NCBI GenBank assembly: GCA_902795675.1
Contig: CADBLZ010000045.1
Location: 1 to 18,303 of the forward strand
Length of the DNA stretch: 18,303 nt
Source of the DNA: an uncultured Erysipelotrichaceae bacterium
GTDB taxonomy: Bacteria; Bacillota_I; Bacilli_A; RF39; UBA660
Direction of reading: 5' to 3'
This document shows, piece after piece, positions 7,202 through 14,043 of the stretch (positions are counted from its first letter, which is position 1; each line of letters opens with the position of its first letter). The notes beneath the pieces are model-generated. The model was given only the letters and a program-made list of their open reading frames with translations, ran no database searches and was not told where the DNA came from. A program made the position numbers and the translations under genes.

Positions 7202-7897
7202 TTATAAATATTTCTGAATAATTATTACTAGTTTATTCTTCTTTGTTTCAGTAACTATTTCTTTAAACTTATATTTACCATATCTTCTAACTGAAAATAT
7301 GTCTCCAGGGCTTAATAAACGAGTCATTTTAAACTCTGTACTATAGTTTAAATTAATATCTTTATTATTAATTAAATCCTCTATATTTCCTCTACTACGA
7401 TTGATTAAAGTAGATATCACATTATCTATTCTAAGCGAACTAACAATTAACTTAATTTCTTCAAATTCAGGCGCATATAAATCTTTAATACTTAAATCTA
7501 CTTCTTCTAGTACTACACTATTATTTTTAATACTATTTAAATTATATTTAAAATAATCTTTTAGTTCTTCTAAACAAAAGAAATAGAATGTATCATCAAT
7601 CTTAAAAATGTCCCCAAAAGTATCTTCTTTTACCCCTAAACTATAAATTGTACCCATAATATCTTGATGTCTTAGTTTAACTTTACTATTAATTTTTAAA
7701 AGGATTATATTAGGTAACTCATCTTTATATAGAATTAACTTACTGCTTTCTTCTAAAGGACTATAAATCTTATACTCATTCTTATGTAATTTACCTTTTA
7801 TTTCCATTAATTCTAAATTATTAATAAACTTAGAATGTCCTTTATTATTAAGTTCATCAATTATCTTTTCAACATTATAATTATTTATTCTTGCCAT
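7202..7897 (-). CDS. ylmH: YlmH-like S4-domain RNA-binding protein
   Basis: Matches the overall pattern of the YlmH family, whose members bind RNA/ribosomes and in Bacillus act in rescue of stalled large subunits. Visible landmarks are the central RHQDIMGTIYSLGVKEDTFGD (76-96), matching the family's D-x(n)-G-x-LGI-R-x-x-x-GDI motif, and the C-terminal S4 domain (about 153-205) with SSLRIDNVIS (153-162) and SPGDIFSVRRYGKYKF (196-211). At 231 residues it is slightly shorter than usual. ATG 7895-7897 overlaps the upstream membrane-protein gene by 17 bases and has no clear ribosome binding site, so it is probably translated by coupling. The symbol rests on motif recognition alone. Confidence 0.8.
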   Translation of the reverse strand: MARINNYNVEKIIDELNNKGHSKFINNLELMEIKGKLHKNEYKIYSPLEESSKLILYKDELPNIILLKINSKVKLRHQDIMGTIYSLGVKEDTFGDIFKIDDTFYFFCLEELKDYFKYNLNSIKNNSVVLEEVDLSIKDLYAPEFEEIKLIVSSLRIDNVISTLINRSRGNIEDLINNKDINLNYSTEFKMTRLLSPGDIFSVRRYGKYKFKEIVTETKKNKLVIIIQKYL

Positions 7898-8384
7898 AAC
7901 ATATTAACTTTACAACTAACTTATTAATAAAGTTAGCGATTATAACTGTTAAATAATTAAAGAATGATAAACCAAATAATAAATAATAAGCAATTATATA
8001 ATTCTTTGTTCCACCATATCTAATTATTGGTATTAAAGCTATAATAATTAATATTAAAATAGGACTTAAATCAGTTGGTACTAATTTTGCTTTACTTTTA
8101 TTCTTATCGTAATAAAAATAATTAAAGAACAAATATAGATTAATAAAACCAAAAAGTAACACTTCAGCAAGCCATACTTGACCACTCTTACCATAATAAA
8201 CAGAAAAGAATATAAAAATACCTAAAAGTATTAAATTATCGAAATGAAAGACTTTTAAAAAATTCTTCTTTAACCACTTTTTATTAAACTTATTAGTTTT
8301 AAGATCTTTGTAAGCATTAATAGTCGTTGCTAAAAAATATAAAAACCAAGGAAGAAATGAAATGTATATTAATATTTTTGGCAT
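7881..8384 (-). CDS. Small integral membrane protein, function unknown
   Basis: A 167-residue hydrophobic protein with about five predicted membrane helices (near residues 5-24, 48-66, 72-92, 107-124 and 128-150) and two basic cytoplasmic-type loops (about 25-45 and 93-103). No motif identifies a family. In Bacillus, ylmH lies next to the membrane-protein gene ylmG, but this protein is roughly twice YlmG's length and does not show that family's features, so I do not equate them. ATG 8382-8384 has AGGAG at 8396-8400. Translationally coupled to the ylmH-like gene, and divergent from the murT-like operon. Confidence 0.75.
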   Translation of the reverse strand: MPKILIYISFLPWFLYFLATTINAYKDLKTNKFNKKWLKKNFLKVFHFDNLILLGIFIFFSVYYGKSGQVWLAEVLLFGFINLYLFFNYFYYDKNKSKAKLVPTDLSPILILIIIALIPIIRYGGTKNYIIAYYLLFGLSFFNYLTVIIANFINKLVVKLICYGKNK

Positions 8385-8409
8385 AAATTATCGCGCTCCT
8401 ACTGAGTAT

Positions 8410-8415
8410 TATACT
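8410..8415 (-). promoter_or_regulatory. Probable -10 box for the 7202-8384 operon
   Basis: The minus strand reads GTATAATAC here, with TATAAT about 26 bases upstream of the ATG at 8384. No convincing -35 hexamer. It lies within a 77-base divergent region that also carries the murT-side promoter, so the two could influence each other. Confidence 0.45.
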
Positions 8416-8435
8416 ATATTTTTTCGAATTATATG

Positions 8436-8444
8436 TGTTATAAT
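8436..8444 (+). promoter_or_regulatory. Extended -10 promoter of the murT/gatD-like operon
   Basis: TGTTATAAT is a full extended -10 element. The predicted start is near 8451, leaving a leader of about 11 bases before ATG 8462. It also makes the earlier in-frame ATG at 8447 unlikely as the start. Confidence 0.6.
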
Positions 8445-8461
8445 TTATGTGGGTGTTAAAT

Positions 8462-9802
8462 ATGATAGGTATACTTGTATTTATAAATAAATTAGTGACA
8501 AAAATTTTACATTTATTGCATCATAATGCAACTCAATATCCTGGTTTCATTATCTATGATGTATTAAAACAACATCACATATTAGAAAGAATTAAATATC
8601 CTAAATATGTTATTGCTGTAACCGGTTCTTCTGGTAAAGGTTCAACTGTTAACTTAATTAAACATATCTTAGAAGATAATGGTTTAGATGTTGGTTATAA
8701 TGCTGAAGGTGGAAATGGTGTTTTAGGTGTTATCTCTTACGTCCTAAATAACTGTAATCGTAAGGGTGAATTCATGCATGACGTCTTATTACTTGAATGT
8801 GATGAAAAACACTTAAAATTAATCTTCCAAGGTAATAAAATGACTCACTTAATCATTACTAACATAACTCGTGATCAACCAGTAAGAAACGGTAACCAAA
8901 ATATTATTTTTGAAGAAATCTGTAAAGCAATTAAAGGTGATGAAACAATCATCTTAAATGCTGATGATCCTTTAGTAAGTCGTTTAAAGTATTCACATAA
9001 AGGTAAGATTGTAACTTATGGTGTTAAAGAATTTAGCGATTCATATAGTACACCAATTACTGATTCAGTAGATTATGCTTACTGTCCTATTTGTCACAGT
9101 AAATTAAAATATAATTATTATCACTATGGTCATATTGGTAATTATGAATGTCCTAACAAAGACTTCGAAAGAGGTAAAGTTGATTTCGAAGTAAATGAAG
9201 TTAATTACAAAAAAGATCAAATTAAAATCAATCGTAAGAATGTCTACCTAAACTATGACGCAATATATGCTATATATTACACTGTAGCAGCTTATGCATT
9301 ATGTTCATCATTAGGTCTTGATGACACCAAAATAAGAGAATCTCTTAATGTCGATAAAGCACCATCTAAACGTGGCAAAATGTATAAACTTAATGATCGT
9401 AACTTAACAATGTTAGAATCTAAAAATGAAAATAACTTATCATATTATCAATCAATAAAATATATTACTAATAAAGAAAACACTAAAACTGTTATCTTAG
9501 GTTTTGATAACGTATCAAGAAGATATCACTACAATGATTTATCTTGGTTATATGATGTTGATTTCGAATTATTAAATGATGATAAGATTGATAAGATAAT
9601 CGTTATTGGTCGTTTTAGATACGATGTAATGGCTCGTTTAAAACTAGCTAATATACCTCGTAATAAAATAATAATGGTTAATGATTTAAATAATTTAAAA
9701 GAAACTATCTTAAATCAAACTAAAGGTGATATTTATACAATGGTTTGTTTTGATATGACAGCTATCATAAAGAAATTAGTAGAAGGTGATCAACATGAAT
9801 AA
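8462..9802 (+). CDS. murT: MurT-like Mur ligase (DUF1727 family), divergent
   Basis: Homologue of MurT, the ligase subunit that amidates D-Glu of lipid II with ammonia supplied by GatD. Numbering from ATG 8462 (446 residues): an N-terminal hydrophobic helix, P-loop VTGSSGKGST (53-62) where the family normally has GTNGKTT, LLECDE (110-115), RDQ (137-139), a central zinc-ribbon region with CPIC (208-211) and YECPNK (228-233), and a C-terminal domain with NDLSWLYDVDFE (358-369). In that last motif Asp359 matches the Asp that completes the glutaminase site in characterised MurT-GatD complexes. The fourth zinc-ribbon Cys is replaced by Lys233. An in-frame ATG at 8447 lies too close to the -10 box. 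The stop overlaps gatD by 8 bases. Family assignment is firm; the reaction is uncertain because its partner lacks catalytic residues. The symbol is used by homology only. Confidence 0.82.
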   Translation: MIGILVFINKLVTKILHLLHHNATQYPGFIIYDVLKQHHILERIKYPKYVIAVTGSSGKGSTVNLIKHILEDNGLDVGYNAEGGNGVLGVISYVLNNCNRKGEFMHDVLLLECDEKHLKLIFQGNKMTHLIITNITRDQPVRNGNQNIIFEEICKAIKGDETIILNADDPLVSRLKYSHKGKIVTYGVKEFSDSYSTPITDSVDYAYCPICHSKLKYNYYHYGHIGNYECPNKDFERGKVDFEVNEVNYKKDQIKINRKNVYLNYDAIYAIYYTVAAYALCSSLGLDDTKIRESLNVDKAPSKRGKMYKLNDRNLTMLESKNENNLSYYQSIKYITNKENTKTVILGFDNVSRRYHYNDLSWLYDVDFELLNDDKIDKIIVIGRFRYDVMARLKLANIPRNKIIMVNDLNNLKETILNQTKGDIYTMVCFDMTAIIKKLVEGDQHE

Positions 9803-10502
9803 AATTAAAATACTTCACTTATATTATGACCTTCTTAATCTATATGGTGAAAATGGTAATATTAGATACTTAGTTGAAAGACTAAAAGAAAATGGTATTG
9901 AAGTAGAACTAGATAAATTATCTATTAATGACCAAATCAATTTTAACAAATATGACTTTGTTTATATCGGTATGGGCACAGAAGAAAATGAATTACTAGC
10001 ACTTAAAGATATTCATAAATATAAAAGAGATTTAAGAACATATATCGAAACAAATAAATATATGTTAGTTACTGGTAATGCTCTTGATTTATTTGGTAAA
10101 ACAATTAATATTTACAATCATGAATATAAAGGTTTAGGTTTATTTGATTATGATGTTAAAGTAGATTTTAATAAAGATCGTATTATTGGTGACCAATATG
10201 GTTCAACTAATTTAATTGATAAAAAAATAATTGGTTTCCAAAATAGATCAAGTATCATGACTAAATCAAGTCATCCATTCATTTTATTAGATAAAGGTAC
10301 TGGTTCAAATCCTGATACACAAACTGAAGGTTATTTCCAAAATAACTTTATCGGTACATATATCATTGGGCCTATCTTAGTAAGAAATCCATACTTAACT
10401 GATTACTTAATTAGTAAGATGTGTAATATATCTGTTAAGAGTAATTTAAATGCTCCAGAATATATTGCATATGATGAATATATTAAGAACTTCTTTAAAT
10501 AA
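9795..10502 (+). CDS. gatD: GatD-like glutamine amidotransferase homologue lacking catalytic Cys and His
   Basis: Homologue of GatD, the class I glutaminase subunit paired with MurT. Family landmarks: LLNLYGENGNI (13-23), IGMGTEENE (58-66), GLGLFDYDVK (113-122), GFQNRSS (147-153) and GTYIIGPILVRNP (187-199). In canonical members the oxyanion region reads like CGGYQLLG with the nucleophilic Cys, and the last motif reads GTYLHGP with the catalytic His. Here these are VTGNALDLFG with Thr93, and Ile191, so both catalytic side chains are absent. The reading frame (235 residues) is otherwise intact and of normal length. ATG 9795 has AAGGTGAT upstream and overlaps the murT stop in ATGAATAA; GTG 9786 is a weaker start. 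Probably not a glutaminase; it may be a structural or regulatory partner of the ligase. Confidence 0.8.
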   Translation: MNKIKILHLYYDLLNLYGENGNIRYLVERLKENGIEVELDKLSINDQINFNKYDFVYIGMGTEENELLALKDIHKYKRDLRTYIETNKYMLVTGNALDLFGKTINIYNHEYKGLGLFDYDVKVDFNKDRIIGDQYGSTNLIDKKIIGFQNRSSIMTKSSHPFILLDKGTGSNPDTQTEGYFQNNFIGTYIIGPILVRNPYLTDYLISKMCNISVKSNLNAPEYIAYDEYIKNFFK

Positions 10503-10531
10503 AAAAAAGAAATACTAAAGTATTTCTTTTT
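10503..10531. terminator. Bidirectional terminator between the gatD-like gene and queH
   Basis: A hairpin (GAAATAC pairs with GTATTTC, loop TAAA) is flanked by A-runs on one side and T-runs on the other, so it can end transcription in both directions. It fills the whole gap between two converging stop codons. Confidence 0.85.
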
Positions 10532-11194
10532 TTATGATGCAATTTCTAATTGTTCTTCTTTTTCTCTTTTCTTTAAATCTCTATCTCTTTTAGAATAAAT
10601 ACATCCACAATAATCTTGACGATATAAATTATATTCTTTAGATAACTTAATACTTTCTAAGTAACCATTTCTTTTTTTAAAGTCAGAGAATAAATATTTA
10701 ACTTGGTATTTATTTTGTAAATCATTACCTATTTTATTAATAATATAACTACTTTTTAAAGGACTTAAAGTAAGTGTGGTACAGAAGTAATCCATACCCA
10801 TTTCTTTGGCCATTTGAGCTGCTTTTTCAAGTCTTAAGTTATAACACTTAAAACATCTTTCTCCGCCCTCTTTAAGCATTTCCATGCCTTTAGCCATATC
10901 AAAGAATTCTTCTCCATCATAATCACAATCTATTATTTCTATTTTATTCTTATGAGGGAACTCATTAACAAAACGAATTAATTCGTTTTTTCTTTTTGTA
11001 TACTCCTCAACAGGTGAAATATTAGGATTATAATATAATAAATATAAATCAAAATAATTAGTTAATTCTTTTATACAGTAAGATGAACAAGGCGCACAAC
11101 AGCATTGCAATAAGACTTTAGGTGTATAATCTAGTTTTGCTTCTATTTCTTGTAAAACCTTATCACCATTTCTAAATAAATCATCATTATTCAT
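10532..11194 (-). CDS. queH: Epoxyqueuosine reductase QueH
   Basis: Catalyses the last step of queuosine synthesis, reduction of epoxyqueuosine in tRNA, as the non-cobalamin alternative to QueG. Family motifs (DUF208/QueH): LLQCCCAPCSSYC (28-40), YYNPNISPVEEY (54-65), ERCFKCYNLRLEKAA (112-126), TTLTLSPLKSS (139-149) and YRQDYCGCIYSKRDR (191-205). These contain the paired Cys that bind the iron-sulfur cluster (31-33 region and Cys114/Cys117) and the CGC pair (196, 198). At 220 residues it has normal length. ATG 11192-11194 overlaps the ftsQ stop in ATGAATAA, so translation is coupled. Last gene of the murG-murB-ftsQ-queH operon, with no functional link to cell-wall synthesis that I know of. 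Confidence 0.93.
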   Translation of the reverse strand: MNNDDLFRNGDKVLQEIEAKLDYTPKVLLQCCCAPCSSYCIKELTNYFDLYLLYYNPNISPVEEYTKRKNELIRFVNEFPHKNKIEIIDCDYDGEEFFDMAKGMEMLKEGGERCFKCYNLRLEKAAQMAKEMGMDYFCTTLTLSPLKSSYIINKIGNDLQNKYQVKYLFSDFKKRNGYLESIKLSKEYNLYRQDYCGCIYSKRDRDLKKREKEEQLEIAS

Positions 11195-11984
11195 GACTTT
11201 CTACTTCCTTTTCTTCTTGTTCCCTTCTCATTCTTTCTTGTTCTTCTCTTTGTTCAGCTTCATAAGATTCAAAATAAATGTTTTCATCAGTTATTGTATC
11301 TAAGTATAATGTTCCTTTTAATTGGTCCATTCCAAGAGAAGCATAGATCTTATTATAATCATTTAATCTCTTTATGTTAAGTGTATTCATAATGATTCTA
11401 TTTTGATCATTCATCTTTAAAGTAAATCTAGTATCATCAATGATTGTTCCATCACTACCTCTATAAGGTGTATATTCAATTTCATTAATCATACTAATTA
11501 TATTAGAATCAATCTTATCTAAACCAGCTACTAACTTTTCAAAGATAGTATCTGGTGTAAAGTTAACTAGTGTTGGCACACCTTTAGCATTATCAATCGC
11601 TAACATATCACCATTACTAGCAACATATTTCTTATCATACTCATAATAGAATAATACTTTATATTCCGTCACATTAATCGTAATATGACCTAATAAATTA
11701 CGTTTAATCTTAACATCTTGTACAAGTGGTATTCTTTTAATTTCTTTTATCATTTTAGATTTACTTAATTTAAATAATTTTGGATAATTCTTAATACCAG
11801 CTGCACTAATTATTTCATTATCAGTAACATAAGTTGTTCCATTAATATAAATATTCTTTATATGAATATTAAATAAAAAGAAAGACACAAAAAGAATAAC
11901 TAATACGAAAACTATTAGTTTAATTAAAGCTTTTACTTTAATTTTATATTTCTTTTTCCTTTTTATTTCTTTCTTTTCTTTCAT
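11187..11984 (-). CDS. ftsQ: Cell-division protein FtsQ/DivIB
   Basis: Divisome membrane protein that links septal wall synthesis factors. Layout typical of the family: a very basic cytoplasmic tail (1-18), one membrane helix (about 19-38), then a POTRA domain (about 41-108) starting KNIYINGTTYVTDNEII and a beta domain (about 110-240). The C-terminus is an unusual Glu/Arg-rich tail with repeats of the type EEQERMRREQEEKE. At 265 residues it is normal. ATG 11982-11984 has GGGAG 6 bases upstream, inside the end of murB, 3 bases away. The order murG-murB-ftsQ matches the division and cell-wall cluster of Firmicutes. In Bacillus the name would be divIB. Confidence 0.9.
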   Translation of the reverse strand: MKEKKEIKRKKKYKIKVKALIKLIVFVLVILFVSFFLFNIHIKNIYINGTTYVTDNEIISAAGIKNYPKLFKLSKSKMIKEIKRIPLVQDVKIKRNLLGHITINVTEYKVLFYYEYDKKYVASNGDMLAIDNAKGVPTLVNFTPDTIFEKLVAGLDKIDSNIISMINEIEYTPYRGSDGTIIDDTRFTLKMNDQNRIIMNTLNIKRLNDYNKIYASLGMDQLKGTLYLDTITDENIYFESYEAEQREEQERMRREQEEKEVESHE

Positions 11985-11987
11985 TTG

Positions 11988-12878
11988 TTACTCCCAGTCA
12001 ATAAACTCTTGTTCACATAATAAATCTACATGTGTTTTTTCTTTAACTGTATCATGTACATAATGTATTAAATTATAAACATCTTCAGATGTAGCATTAC
12101 CAGCATTAACAATAAAATTAGCATGCTTTTCACTAACTTCTGCTCCACCTATTTTATAACCTTTTAAATCACATATCTCAACAAGTCTTCCAGCAAAGTC
12201 TCCTTCTGGATTTCTAAATACAGAACCAGCACTAGGATACTCTAAAGGTTGACTTTCAAGTCTTCTCTTACGACGATCATTAATTAACGCTATACTTCTT
12301 TCTTTTTCGCCTTCTGTTAAAGTAAATTTAACAGCAACAATAATTTGTTTCTTATTGTTTTTAAAGTCAGTCATACGATAGCTATAATTAATATCTTCAT
12401 GTTCAATAACTTTTATATTTAAATCATCATCTATAACAGTTACACTTTGAACATAATCCATTATACAAGAATTATAAGCACCAGCATTACCATAAACAGA
12501 ACCACCTACTGTACCTGGAATACCAGCAGCAAATTCTAATCCCATAAGAGAATTATCAGTAGCAACTTTTACTAAATTAGGTACCATAACACCAGCTTCA
12601 GCATAGATGTTATTACCATTAACTTCTAAACCATTAAGTTTATTAAGTTTAATAAAAGCTCCATCATATTCTCTACTATTTAAAATAATATTTGATCCAT
12701 TACCTAAAATAAACCATTTAATATTATTCTCTTTTAATATTTTTAAAATACTTACTAAATCTTGAATTGAATTAGGTTCAATTAAATATCTAGTAGATCC
12801 ACCTATTTTATAAGTGTTTAATAACTTAGTAGAAGCATGTTCTTCTAAATCACCATATTTTTTTAATTCATCTATCAT
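11988..12878 (-). CDS. murB: UDP-N-acetylenolpyruvoylglucosamine reductase MurB
   Basis: FAD-dependent cytoplasmic reductase forming UDP-MurNAc from the enolpyruvyl intermediate. FAD-binding motifs: YKIGGSTRY (23-31), ILGNGSNIIL (57-66) and GIPGTVGGSVYGNAGAY (119-135). Active-site region: YSYRMTDF (165-172) with Arg168, SAGSVFRNP (216-224) with the proton-donor Ser219, and a C-terminal CEQEF (288-292) where Glu289 matches the second catalytic acid. KGYKIGGAEVSEKHANFIVN (239-258) is typical of the shorter type II MurB of Firmicutes. Full length at 296 residues. ATG 12876-12878 overlaps the murG TGA by 4 bases (ATGA), with AAGGA upstream. Confidence 0.97.
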   Translation of the reverse strand: MIDELKKYGDLEEHASTKLLNTYKIGGSTRYLIEPNSIQDLVSILKILKENNIKWFILGNGSNIILNSREYDGAFIKLNKLNGLEVNGNNIYAEAGVMVPNLVKVATDNSLMGLEFAAGIPGTVGGSVYGNAGAYNSCIMDYVQSVTVIDDDLNIKVIEHEDINYSYRMTDFKNNKKQIIVAVKFTLTEGEKERSIALINDRRKRRLESQPLEYPSAGSVFRNPEGDFAGRLVEICDLKGYKIGGAEVSEKHANFIVNAGNATSEDVYNLIHYVHDTVKEKTHVDLLCEQEFIDWE

Positions 12879-13960
12879 TGTATCATATCCTTAATCTTGT
12901 CATAAATAAGTTCACTACTATTATTAATAGCTATTTTACCTAAATTCTTTTTCATTTCATTATATTTATCTTTATCATTTAATATATCATTAATAGCTTT
13001 CTTTAATGATTCACTATTTAAATCTTTTTCTTCAATTACTTCTGCTCCACCAATATTCTTAATATCCATTGCATTATAATATTGATGATTATTAGCAACA
13101 TATGGTGAAGGAATAAAAATACTTGGAAGTTCTAACGATAAAACTTCTGATATAGTAGTTGCTCCTGCTCTTGTAATTAATAAATCAGTATCTTTAAGTA
13201 ATGATGATAAACCATCTACATAAGGTAATACTTTAACATTTTTAGGGAACTTACTATTTTCTATAAATGAATCATAATAATTCTTACCTGTTATATAAAG
13301 TACTTCATAATCTTCATTAGGAATATCATATAAGAAATCTTTCATCTTCTTATTAACACTAACAGAACCTAGAGAGCCTGCTACTATAACAATTAACTTT
13401 TTCTTCTTATCAAAACCAAACTTAGTCTTATCCATCTTTTCAACTTCTAAAGCATTCTCACCACAAGGATTTCCAGAATAGAACACTTCACCTTTTGGTT
13501 TAGTAAATAACTTAACAGAGTCTTCAAATGAACAACCTATTAAATCAACTTTAGATTGTAAAGCAATATTAGTTTTACCTGGATGACTATTTTGTTCATG
13601 AATAAATGTTTTAATACCCAACTTATGAGCAGCTTTAATAACCGGATAAGTTACATATCCACCAATACCTAAAACGACATCTGGTTTAAATTCTTCCATA
13701 ACTTTTTTACACTTATTATAAGCCTTAATAATACAGAAGATATTTTTAATATCTCTTGGAATATCTGATTTAGAAAAACCATATATTTCTAGTGGCACAT
13801 AATCTATTCCCTTTTCAGGAATAATATCTTTTTCCATTCTATTATGAGTTCCAATATATAAAACTTCTAAATCTTTTTCATGTTCTTTAAATTTATTAAT
13901 AATTGCTAAAGCAGGATATATATGTCCACCTGTACCTCCAGCAGAAACAATAATCTTCAC
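12875..13960 (-). CDS. murG: UDP-GlcNAc:lipid I N-acetylglucosaminyltransferase MurG
   Basis: Peripheral membrane glycosyltransferase that turns lipid I into lipid II. The N-terminal glycine loop is MKIIVSAGGTGGHIYPALAI (1-20), followed by GIGGYVTYP (98-106) and HEQNSHPGKTN (121-131). The donor-binding half has AGSLGSVSVN (194-203), ITRAGATTISEVL (262-274) and PSPYVANNHQYYNA (284-297). The 361-residue length is normal. GTG 13958-13960 is chosen because GGTGAT lies just upstream and the protein then begins MKIIVSAGGTGG as in other MurG; further GTG and TTG codons upstream lack a site. Stop is TGA, evidence for the standard code. First gene of the operon murG-murB-ftsQ-queH. Confidence 0.96.
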   Translation of the reverse strand: MKIIVSAGGTGGHIYPALAIINKFKEHEKDLEVLYIGTHNRMEKDIIPEKGIDYVPLEIYGFSKSDIPRDIKNIFCIIKAYNKCKKVMEEFKPDVVLGIGGYVTYPVIKAAHKLGIKTFIHEQNSHPGKTNIALQSKVDLIGCSFEDSVKLFTKPKGEVFYSGNPCGENALEVEKMDKTKFGFDKKKKLIVIVAGSLGSVSVNKKMKDFLYDIPNEDYEVLYITGKNYYDSFIENSKFPKNVKVLPYVDGLSSLLKDTDLLITRAGATTISEVLSLELPSIFIPSPYVANNHQYYNAMDIKNIGGAEVIEEKDLNSESLKKAINDILNDKDKYNEMKKNLGKIAINNSSELIYDKIKDMIQ

Positions 13961-13976
13961 ATTTATCACCAATTTA

Positions 13977-13982
13977 ATTATA
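13977..13982 (-). promoter_or_regulatory. Probable -10 box of the murG-murB-ftsQ-queH operon
   Basis: TATAAT on the minus strand with a predicted start near 13970, directly at the GGTGAT ribosome binding site, so the leader would be about 10 bases. No good -35 hexamer. I see no terminator for the upstream metallopeptidase gene in the 83-base gap, so read-through is possible too. Confidence 0.5.
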
Positions 13983-14043
13983 CAATACTTACTATTTTAA
14001 TTGTTATTAAGAGTAAACTTTTTGTAAATCATTTGTCATAAAA

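Noticed and set aside
12875..12877. Mycoplasma-type code (TGA = Trp)
   Set aside because: murG and the hybrid kinase end cleanly at TGA, and Trp codons in conserved motifs are TGG.
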